Shown here: positions 34,349 to 41,916 of the stretch, one piece after another
How positions within the stretch are numbered: position 1 is the first letter of the stretch
Layout of the letters: each line of letters starts with the position of its first letter
Source: JAGTRP01 sp035255045
Lineage (GTDB): Bacteria > Pseudomonadota > Gammaproteobacteria > Burkholderiales > Rhodocyclaceae
Reading direction: 5' to 3'
Length of the DNA stretch: 64,000 bases
Assembly: GCA_035255045.1 (NCBI GenBank)
Contig: DATFAA010000164.1
Location: 1-64,000 of the forward strand
The notes under the pieces: model-generated
What the model saw: the letters and a program-made list of their open reading frames with translations, nothing else
Told to the model about the DNA's origin: nothing
Databases searched by the model: none
Program-made: the position numbers and the translations under genes

Positions 34349-35149
34349 ATGAACGACGAAACCGACGGCAAACACGGCGTCCAGTCCCTGGAAATCGGCA
34401 TGACCCTGCTGCGGGCCATGGTCAATGGCCAGCGTTCCATGATGCTGAAGGACATCGCGGCGGCGGCCGGCATGCCCGCCTCCAAGGCCCACCGCTACAT
34501 GGTCAGCCTCATCCGGGCCGGCCTGGTGGAGCAGGACCCGGCGACTTCCCGCTACAACCTCGGCCCCTTCGCCCTGAATGTCGGCCTCGTCGCCCTCGAT
34601 CGCCTCGATCGCGTCCGCCTCGGCCTCAACACCATCGCCGAGATGCGGGACGAGATCAACCAGACCACCGCCGTCGCCGTCTGGGGCGACTACGGGCCGG
34701 TGGTGGTGCGCTGGGAACGCCCCCGGCGCCCGATCACGGTGAACGTGGTCACCGGCACCAGCTTGGAACTGCTGCGCACCGCCGCCGGCCGCGTCTTCGC
34801 CGCCTGGATGCCGAAGAAGGTGATCACTCCCCTGATCGCCGAGGAATTGAAGAAGCCCGGACTGCCGCCGGAATTGAAGACCCGCACGGCGGTCGACGCC
34901 CTGTTGGCCGAGATCCGCGCCCAGGGCTTCGCCAGCACCCAGGGCCGGCACAAGGAACCGGGGGTCGAGGCGGTGGCCGTGCCGGTGTTCAATTTCAAGA
35001 ACGAGATCACCATGGCCATCCTGGCGGTCGGCGTCCAGGGCATGTTCGACATCAGCCCCGACGGCGAGGTGGTGAAGGCCGTCAAGCGCCATGCCGAGGC
35101 CCTGTCCTCCCGCCTGGGCGCCTTCGGGGACCCCAAGGCGCCCAACTGA
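34349..35149 (+). CDS. IclR-family transcriptional regulator
   Basis: A 266-residue regulator. N-terminal winged helix at about 12-70 (MLKDIAAAAGMPASKAHRYM), effector-binding IclR domain at about 85-255 (TAVAVWGDYGPVVVRWE, GTSLELLRTAAGRVFAAW). IclR proteins often control aromatic or acetate metabolism. Divergent from paaY with an AT-rich shared promoter, so paaY is a plausible target. The start at 34349 follows AGGCGTCACC. An ATG at 34328 lies within the promoter-like block and is less likely. Confidence 0.9.
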   Translation: MNDETDGKHGVQSLEIGMTLLRAMVNGQRSMMLKDIAAAAGMPASKAHRYMVSLIRAGLVEQDPATSRYNLGPFALNVGLVALDRLDRVRLGLNTIAEMRDEINQTTAVAVWGDYGPVVVRWERPRRPITVNVVTGTSLELLRTAAGRVFAAWMPKKVITPLIAEELKKPGLPPELKTRTAVDALLAEIRAQGFASTQGRHKEPGVEAVAVPVFNFKNEITMAILAVGVQGMFDISPDGEVVKAVKRHAEALSSRLGAFGDPKAPN

Positions 35150-35398
35150 GGGCCGGGGCCAGCATGGCCCTGGCTTCTGCGGCCGATATGTAACCGGTGG
35201 ATGGATGCGGGCGCCGACCGATGTATCGGGTGGCAGCCATGCGCCGGCCGCACGGATACACCGATTGCCGCTCCGGTACGGCGGTTCGCGTCTTGCGCCA
35301 CATCAAGGACGGCCATCTCCATCGTGATACGATAGCGACGACATTTCGATTATTCGTGTAATACGTCCGGCCGCCGAGGAGCGGGAATCGCGCCAGCC

Positions 35399-38071
35399 AT
35401 GCACACCCAACATTACCTGACCTCGCTCTTTGCCCCCCAGTCCATCGCGGTCATCGGCGCTACCGAGCGGGAGCGGTCGGTGGGGGCGGTGATCTTCGGC
35501 AACATCCTCAAGTCCGGCTACAAGGGCCGGCTGTTCGCCGTCAATCCCCGGCGCGAGACGGTGCAGGGGCAGAAGGCGTGGCCTTCCGTCGAGGACATCG
35601 GCGGGCGTATCGACCTGGCCATCATCGCCACCCCGGCCCGCACCATTCCCGTCATCATGGAGCAGTGCGGGCGCGCCGGCGTGCGCTACGCCATCATCCT
35701 GGCAGCCGGCTTTTCCGAGACCGGCAACAGCGGCGCCGTGCTGGAGCGCCGGGTGCGGGAAATCGCCCGGGCCGGCGGCGTCCGTATCCTGGGCCCCAAC
35801 TGCATCGGCATCATGCGCCCGGACCAGAAGCTCAATGCCGCGGTCACCCGCATTTCGGCCCAGCCCGGCGACCTGGCCCTGGTCTCCCAGTCCGGCGCCA
35901 TGTGCTCGGCGGTCCTCGACTGGGCCGCCACCAACAATGTCGGCTTCTCCTCGGTCATTTCCCTGGGTGGCACCGCCGATATCGATTTCGGCGAGATCCT
36001 GGACTACCTGGTCTACGACGACAAGACCCGCCACATCCTCATCTACGTCGAGCACATCCGCAACGCCCGGCGCTTCATGAGCGCCCTGCGCTCGGCCGCC
36101 CGGGTCAAGCCGGTCATGCTGCTCAAGGCAGGGCGCCACCAGGCCAGGGCAGGGGAGGGGGCGGAAGCGCTGGCCGACGAGGTTTTCGACGCGGCGGTGC
36201 GCCGGGCCGGCGTGGTGCGGGTGCAGAACATCGAGCAGCTCTTCCACGCCGCCAAGGCGCTGTCCTCGGGCTTCCGCCCCCGCGGTCGCCAGCTGGCCAT
36301 CATCACCAACGGCGGCGGACCCGGCGCCATGGCCGCCGACCGGGCGGGCGACCTGGGCATTCCCCTGGCCCCCCTCACCAGCGACACGGTGGACGCCCTC
36401 AACCGCCTGCTGCCCCGGGGCTGGTCCCACGACGGCCTCATCGATATCGGCGGCGACGCCACCCCGGAGCGCTACGGCAACGCCCTTCTGGCCGTGGCCA
36501 ACGACCCCAACGTGCACAGCACCCTGGTGCTGCTGGCGCCCCACGCCATGACCGAGCCGGTGGAGATCGCCCAGGCAATCCGCGACGCCGCGGCCAAGGT
36601 GGCCTTTCCTGTCTGCTGCTGCTGGATGGGCGGGGGGCAGGTGGCGGAAGCCCGCCGGCTGCTGGAGGACGCGGGGCTGCCGGTGTTCCCGACCCCGGAC
36701 ACGGTCATCGAGCTCTTCCACAACATCGCCAAGTACCACCGCAACCAGAAGCTCCTGGTGCAGACCCCGGGGCCCCTGCGCAAGCCGCGGGAATCCCGGG
36801 CCGGCAGCGCCCGCATGCTGATCGAGACCCTGCTCGCCGAGCGCCGAAAGATCCTGTCGGTGATGGAGTCGAAGGCGGTCCTGCGGGCCTTCGGCGTCCC
36901 CGTCTCCCAGACCATGGTGGCCCACAGCGCCACCGAGGCCCTGTTCATCGCCGAGCAGGTGGGCTTCCCGGTGGCCATGAAGATCGATTCCCCCGATCTC
37001 GCCCGCAAGTCCGAAGCCGGCGGGGTGCGCCTCAACGTCGCCAGCACCGAATCGGTGTGGAGCGCCTACCAGGACATCGTGGAAGCCGTGAAGAAGCGCT
37101 TCCCCGAGGCCCGCATCAACGGCGTCTCCATCGAGCCCCACCTGGAGCGCCCGAACAGCCGCGAATTGATGATCGGCGCCTTCCGCGACCCGGTCTTCGG
37201 GCCGGTCATCACCTTCGGCGCCGGCGGCGAGAACGGCGACATCGTCAGCGACCGGGCCCTCGCCCTGCCGCCCCTGAACGGCTTCCTGGCCCGGGACCTG
37301 ATCGATTCGACCCAGGTCGGCCGGGCCCTCGGCCAGCATCGGCACCAGCTGCCCCAGGACACCAGCGCCCTCGAGAAGGTGCTGGTCAGCGTCTCCGAAC
37401 TCCTGTGCGAACTGCCCTGGGTCAAGGAACTGGAGATCAACCCCCTGCTCATGGACGAGGCCGGCCCCATCGCCGCCGACGCCCGCATCGTCATCGACAG
37501 CGCCCTGGGCCGGGAGCGCGAGCGCTACGGCCATCTGGCCATCTATCCCTATCCCACCAGCCTGGTCCAGGAGTGGCAGCTGGAGGGAAGGACGGTCACC
37601 GTGCGCCCGGTGCGGCCCGAGGACGCTCCCCTGGAGCAGGAGTTCGTCCGGTCCATGTCGGAGGAATCGCGCCGCTTCCGCTTCATGGATTCCACCACGG
37701 AACTGCCCCCGACGCTCCTCGCCCGCTTCACCCAGATCGACTACAACCGGGAAATGGCCCTGATCGCCACGGTGCACGAGGACGGCAAGGACAGGGAGAT
37801 CGGCAGCGCCCGCTACGCCCTGAGCCCGGACGGCGAATCGGTGGAATTCGCCCTGGCCGTCGCCGACGAATTGCAGCGCTGCGGCCTCGGCCGCCGCCTG
37901 ATGGCGATGCTGATGGACTGCGCCCGCCAGTCGGGCTACCGGGCCATGGTGGGCGACGTGCTCACCGACAATGCCAAGATGCTCGGCCTGGTGGAAAGCC
38001 TGGGATTCTCCATCCTGCCCCATCCGGAGGATCGCTCGGCCAAGCGGGTGGTGAAGTCCCTGGCCGATTGA
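35399..38071 (+). CDS. Pat-type protein lysine acetyltransferase (ADP-forming acyl-CoA synthetase-like plus GNAT)
   Basis: An 890-residue two-part protein. Residues about 1-460 are the CoA-binding and CoA-ligase domains of NDP-forming acyl-CoA synthetases (FAPQSIAVIGATERERSVG, GPNCIGIM, SQSGAMCSAVLDW). About 490-710 is an ATP-grasp domain (KIDSPDLARKSEAGGVRLNV). The last 160 residues form a GNAT acetyltransferase (LQRCGLGRRLMAMLMDCAR). This is the layout of Pat/YfiQ, which acetylates a lysine in acyl-CoA synthetases and shuts them off, the synthetase part serving as regulatory scaffold. Substrates here are unknown; PaaK in this window is one candidate. Confidence 0.9.
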   Translation: MHTQHYLTSLFAPQSIAVIGATERERSVGAVIFGNILKSGYKGRLFAVNPRRETVQGQKAWPSVEDIGGRIDLAIIATPARTIPVIMEQCGRAGVRYAIILAAGFSETGNSGAVLERRVREIARAGGVRILGPNCIGIMRPDQKLNAAVTRISAQPGDLALVSQSGAMCSAVLDWAATNNVGFSSVISLGGTADIDFGEILDYLVYDDKTRHILIYVEHIRNARRFMSALRSAARVKPVMLLKAGRHQARAGEGAEALADEVFDAAVRRAGVVRVQNIEQLFHAAKALSSGFRPRGRQLAIITNGGGPGAMAADRAGDLGIPLAPLTSDTVDALNRLLPRGWSHDGLIDIGGDATPERYGNALLAVANDPNVHSTLVLLAPHAMTEPVEIAQAIRDAAAKVAFPVCCCWMGGGQVAEARRLLEDAGLPVFPTPDTVIELFHNIAKYHRNQKLLVQTPGPLRKPRESRAGSARMLIETLLAERRKILSVMESKAVLRAFGVPVSQTMVAHSATEALFIAEQVGFPVAMKIDSPDLARKSEAGGVRLNVASTESVWSAYQDIVEAVKKRFPEARINGVSIEPHLERPNSRELMIGAFRDPVFGPVITFGAGGENGDIVSDRALALPPLNGFLARDLIDSTQVGRALGQHRHQLPQDTSALEKVLVSVSELLCELPWVKELEINPLLMDEAGPIAADARIVIDSALGRERERYGHLAIYPYPTSLVQEWQLEGRTVTVRPVRPEDAPLEQEFVRSMSEESRRFRFMDSTTELPPTLLARFTQIDYNREMALIATVHEDGKDREIGSARYALSPDGESVEFALAVADELQRCGLGRRLMAMLMDCARQSGYRAMVGDVLTDNAKMLGLVESLGFSILPHPEDRSAKRVVKSLAD

Positions 38072-38177
38072 GGCAGGAAGGGGCGTGGGCGCTCGCCGGC
38101 CCCGGCTCCGATTTGCTAAGCTAACGGATTCACGCCGGCCGGCAGGGCCTGCGGACCCTATTTCCGGAGTGGCGCAT

Positions 38178-38714
38178 ATGGCCTCGTTGCAAGACCAGTT
38201 TTTGAAAGCGGGCCTGGTGGACAAGAAGAAAGTCAAACAGGTCAACCAAGAGAAGAGCAAGCAGAAGAAGGATGAGCGCCGGACTGGCGTACAGAGCGTC
38301 GATGAAGCCCGCCTGGCGGCCCTCGAGACGCAACGCCGCAATGCCGAGCGGGCCCGGGAGCTCAATGCCCAGCGCGATGCCGCCGCCAGGCAGAAGGCCA
38401 TCCAGGCGCAAATCGTCCAGATGGTCCAGCAGAGCCGCCAGAGCAAGGGGGGCGGCGACATTGCCTACAACTTCACCCACGACAACAAGATCAAGCGGCT
38501 GTATGTGTCGGCGCGGGTCCAGGCGGATCTCGTCGCCGGGCGCCTGGCCATCGTCTGCCTGGGCGAATCCAGCGAATTGGTGCCCCGGGTCGTCGCCGAC
38601 AAGATCGCCGAGCGCGATGCGTCGATCGTCGTACGGGTGAACAAGGCCAATACCGAGCCGGATGCCGACGACCCGTACGCCGACTACAAGATTCCCGACG
38701 ACTTCACCTGGTAG
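38178..38714 (+). CDS. DUF2058 (YaiL-like) protein
   Basis: A 178-residue soluble protein. The N-terminal half is strongly charged and helical (DQFLKAGLVDKKKVKQVNQE, then KSKQKKDERR and Arg/Ala-rich segments). The C-terminal half carries AYNFTHDNKIKRLYVSA and a terminal YKIPDDFTW, matching the YaiL/DUF2058 nucleoprotein family. The basic helical region suggests nucleic-acid association, but the role is unknown. GGAG lies upstream of the ATG at 38178. Confidence 0.9.
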   Translation: MASLQDQFLKAGLVDKKKVKQVNQEKSKQKKDERRTGVQSVDEARLAALETQRRNAERARELNAQRDAAARQKAIQAQIVQMVQQSRQSKGGGDIAYNFTHDNKIKRLYVSARVQADLVAGRLAIVCLGESSELVPRVVADKIAERDASIVVRVNKANTEPDADDPYADYKIPDDFTW

Positions 38715-39094
38715 GTCGGACGCCGGCTGAGCTCGATGCCGGCTCCCGCACCGGACCATCGCCGGGTCCGGGCACCAAGCTGATCCTCGGCGCACCGCGA
38801 TGGTGCGATTTCCTGCTGCCGCAGCCGCTTTCCCGGCTCAATCGGCGTCAATTGGCCGTTCTCTGGTTGGCATGGACAGTGCTAACAGGGAAGTGCCCGC
38901 CTGCAATGCTGCATCGGGCATCAGCCTCCGCCAACGACGGCGGAATCCGGATGGCGCGATCTCCCATTGCCGCCGTCCGGCCATTCCAAACCGAAACAGA
39001 GCCGCGTCCAGCGGGGGCCTTCATGCGTCAAGCGCATGGGTAGCGCACGAAGCCCTCCTTCGCCGGCAGGAACCACCTTAAGAGAGGTCTCAAC
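38715..39094. other. 380-bp intergenic region upstream of the FNT transporter
   Basis: No gene is seen. The region contains a possible sigma-54 promoter at 38868-38883 and otherwise no repeat, hairpin with a T run, or convincing sigma-70 pair. Confidence 0.5.
38868..38883 (+). promoter_or_regulatory. sigma-54-like promoter element
   Basis: TGGCATGGACAGTGCT matches the -24/-12 consensus TGGCAC-R-N4-TTGCW with two mismatches, and both invariant GG and GC pairs are kept at the right spacing. It is 211 bp upstream of the FNT transporter start, implying a long leader, so it is tentative. A nitrogen-linked promoter would suit a nitrite transporter. Confidence 0.3.
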
Positions 39095-39907
39095 ATGGCA
39101 TACCTGGCCCCAGCCGAATTCGTCACCAAGATGATCGATGCCGGCGAATCCAAGCTCATCATGGCAACCCGCGACACGCTGATCCGGGCCTACATGGCCG
39201 GCGCGATCCTGGCGCTGTCCGCCGCCTTCGCCGTTTCGATCACCGTCAATACCGGCAATCCGCTGGTCGGGGCGCTGCTTTTCCCGGTGGGCTTCTGCAT
39301 GCTCTACCTGCTGGGCTTCGACCTGCTGACCGGGGTGTTCACCCTGGCGCCCCTGGCGGTGCTGGACAAGCGGCCCGGCGCCACCTGGGCCGGCGTGATG
39401 CGCAACTGGTCCCTGGTCTTCGCCGGCAACTTCGCCGGCGCGCTGACCGTGGCCATCTTCATGGCCATCATCTTCACCAGCGGCTTCACCGAGGGGCCCA
39501 ACGCCATCGGCCAGAAGATCGGCCACATCGGCGAAGGCCGTACCATCGGCTACGCCGCCCACGGTGCGGCGGGCATGCTGACCCTGTTCGTGCGCGCCGT
39601 CATGTGCAACTGGATGGTGTCCACCGGCGTGGTGGCGGCCATGATGTCCACCAGCGTCTCCGGCAAGGTGATCGCGATGTGGATGCCCATCCTGGTCTTC
39701 TTCTACATGGGCTTCGAGCACAGCGTCGTCAACATGTACCTCTTCCCCTCGGGCCTGATGCTGGGCGGCCAGTTCACCTTCATGGACTACATGCTCTGGA
39801 ACGAAATCCCGACGGTGCTGGGCAATGTGGTGGGCGGCCTGACCTTCGTCGGTGCGGCCCTCTATTCGACCCACTACAAGACGGCGCCCAAGCGCAAGGT
39901 CGCCTGA
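39095..39907 (+). CDS. formate/nitrite transporter (FNT family)
   Basis: A 270-residue channel with six membrane helices. It has the FNT gate features: a first-helix loop region with NPLVGALLFPVGFCMLYLLG, the omega-loop segment LLGFDLLTGVFTL, and a central histidine in FEHSVVNMYLFP. NirC-, FocA- and HcnT-type members cannot be separated by eye. The next gene, 24 bp downstream, is a phosphatase-kinase fusion. In other proteobacteria such fusions accompany nitrate/nitrite assimilation genes, which favours nitrite as substrate. GAGAGG precedes the ATG. Confidence 0.92.
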   Translation: MAYLAPAEFVTKMIDAGESKLIMATRDTLIRAYMAGAILALSAAFAVSITVNTGNPLVGALLFPVGFCMLYLLGFDLLTGVFTLAPLAVLDKRPGATWAGVMRNWSLVFAGNFAGALTVAIFMAIIFTSGFTEGPNAIGQKIGHIGEGRTIGYAAHGAAGMLTLFVRAVMCNWMVSTGVVAAMMSTSVSGKVIAMWMPILVFFYMGFEHSVVNMYLFPSGLMLGGQFTFMDYMLWNEIPTVLGNVVGGLTFVGAALYSTHYKTAPKRKVA

Positions 39908-39931
39908 CCTCTCCCGGCAGGCAGGACGCCG

Positions 39932-41653
39932 ATGCGGAAATGCCTTCGCGTCTCCCTCGGCCAACACTCGTTGGCCGGCGCACACCCCATCAACCAGGAC
40001 TTTCACGGCGCCCTGCTGCCCAGCGGCAACCTGCTGGCCAGCAAGGGCATCGCCGTGGCCCTGGCCGACGGCATCAGCTCCAGCGCAGTGAGCCACCTGG
40101 CCAGCGAAACAGCCGTCCGGTCCTTCCTGGAGGATTACTACGCCACCTCGGAAGCCTGGACGGTCCGCCGGGCCGCGCAGCGGGTACTGGACGCCACCAA
40201 CTCCTGGCTGCATGGCCAGACCATGCGCAGCGATGCCCGCTTCGACAAGGATCGGGGCTATGTCTGCACCTTCAGCGCCCTGGTCCTCAAGGGCCGCGAC
40301 CTGCACATGATCCATGTGGGGGATTCGCGGATCTACCGGCTCCATCCCAACTCCCTAGAGCAGCTGACCGAGGATCATCGTACCGAGAGCTATCTTGCCC
40401 GGGCCCTGGGTGCCGGCCCCCATGTGGAACTCGATTACCGCACCTGGGAAGCCGCTGTCGGCGATATCTACGTCCTGGCCACGGACGGCGCCTATGGCAG
40501 TCTGAGCGCCGCCAGAATCCATCAGGCCATCGGCCGCGATTCGGCCGACCTCGACGGGGCAGCCGCCTGGCTGGTGGAGCAGGCCCGCGCGGCGGGCAGC
40601 GACGACGATGCGACCCTGCAGCTGCTGCGAATCGAGGAACTGCCGGAGGACGACGCGCTGCAGGCCCAGCAACGCCGGGAAGGGCTCTCCCTGCCGCCGG
40701 CGCTGAGGCCGCGGATGGACTTCGACGGCTTCACCATCGTGCGCGAACTCCAGGTGAGCGCCCGCAGCCATGTCCATCTGGCCATCGACAATGACAGCGG
40801 CCGGCAGGTGGTCCTCAAGACGCCCGCCGTCGATATGCGCCAGGATTCCGGTTACCTCGACAGCTTCGTGTTGGAGGAATGGGTCGCCCGGCGGGTCGAC
40901 AGTCCGCATGTGATCGAGGCATGGCCGGGGGAGCGCCGGCGGGCCTATCTCTACGTGGCCATGGAATACATCGAGGGACAGACCCTGGCCCAGTGGATGA
41001 CCGACCATCCCCGCCCCCAACTCGATGCCGTGCGCGACATCGTCGAGCAGCTGGCGCTGGGACTGCAGGCGCTCCATCGCCGGGACATGCTGCACTGCGA
41101 CCTGCGCCCGGAAAACGTGATGATCGACCGCAACGGCACGGTCAAGCTGATCGACCTGGCCAACGTCCATATCGCCGGGCTGGCGGAGGCGGCCCGCGGG
41201 CGGGAACAGGCCATGCCGCGCGGCACCCTGCAGTACCTGGCGCCGGAATGCCTGCTGGGCCGCGAAGCCGGTCCCCAGGCCGACCTGTTTTCATTGGCGG
41301 CCATCACCTATCAGCTGCTGTGCGGGCAACTGCCCTATGGCCTGGCCGCTGCGAGAATCCGCCGGCTCCAGGATCTGCGCACCCTGCGCTACGTGCCACT
41401 CCGCCATCGCAGGCCGGAATTGCCCCCGTGGCTGGATTCCGTGCTCGGCAAGGCGCTGTCCCCGACCCCGGCAAAGCGCCAGGAGGAGGTTTCGGAATTC
41501 GCCTACGACCTGAGGGCGCCTGGGCGACAGTTCCAGCTCGTGGCGCGTCCTCCCCTGATTGAACGTGATCCCGTCCTGTTCTGGAAATGCCTGTCGTTGG
41601 TGCTGGCTGTGACGGTGCTGGTGCTTGTGTTCTGGAGGAACCGGGGAGGCTGA
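39932..41653 (+). CDS. bifunctional PP2C-type phosphatase and Ser/Thr protein kinase
   Basis: A 573-residue fusion. Residues 1-235 are a PP2C phosphatase with the metal motifs ADGISSS, HVGDSR, ATDGAYG and SDDDA. Residues about 262-530 are a Hanks-type kinase with Lys296 (VVLKTP), catalytic loop HCDLRPEN (Asp390, Asn395) and Asp408 in DLA, which replaces the usual DFG. The glycine-rich loop is degenerate (RELQVSARSHVHLA). A C-terminal membrane helix (about 548-568) anchors it. Both activities look possible, giving reversible phosphorylation of a shared target. Co-directional with the FNT transporter, 24 bp apart, so likely one operon. Confidence 0.92.
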   Translation: MRKCLRVSLGQHSLAGAHPINQDFHGALLPSGNLLASKGIAVALADGISSSAVSHLASETAVRSFLEDYYATSEAWTVRRAAQRVLDATNSWLHGQTMRSDARFDKDRGYVCTFSALVLKGRDLHMIHVGDSRIYRLHPNSLEQLTEDHRTESYLARALGAGPHVELDYRTWEAAVGDIYVLATDGAYGSLSAARIHQAIGRDSADLDGAAAWLVEQARAAGSDDDATLQLLRIEELPEDDALQAQQRREGLSLPPALRPRMDFDGFTIVRELQVSARSHVHLAIDNDSGRQVVLKTPAVDMRQDSGYLDSFVLEEWVARRVDSPHVIEAWPGERRRAYLYVAMEYIEGQTLAQWMTDHPRPQLDAVRDIVEQLALGLQALHRRDMLHCDLRPENVMIDRNGTVKLIDLANVHIAGLAEAARGREQAMPRGTLQYLAPECLLGREAGPQADLFSLAAITYQLLCGQLPYGLAAARIRRLQDLRTLRYVPLRHRRPELPPWLDSVLGKALSPTPAKRQEEVSEFAYDLRAPGRQFQLVARPPLIERDPVLFWKCLSLVLAVTVLVLVFWRNRGG

Positions 41654-41916
41654 GGCGACTGGGGTGGACGCTCCGTGAGGCGACGTGGTGCTACTCCAGG
41701 TTGGAAGAGGTAGATGAGCGGCTCGGGGAAGGGAATGCGGCTGCCGTGGCGCAAGAATTCAAAGACTGTCCCTGGCACCAGCTAATTCGAGGCACCCGGT
41801 CGGCCTACAGCTCCAAAGCGGCCGCAGCCGGGACAGGTTATCTTTCCAACTGACCGCTAAGGGATTCAATGCCGAACTCACACTCTCGGCCAGGAGCTGC
41901 CGGTCACGAGACTCGA

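Noticed and set aside
41587..41853. Small plus-strand reading frame after the kinase fusion
   Set aside because: It starts inside the kinase gene in another frame and continues into repeat-like spacer; no ribosome binding site or recognisable product.
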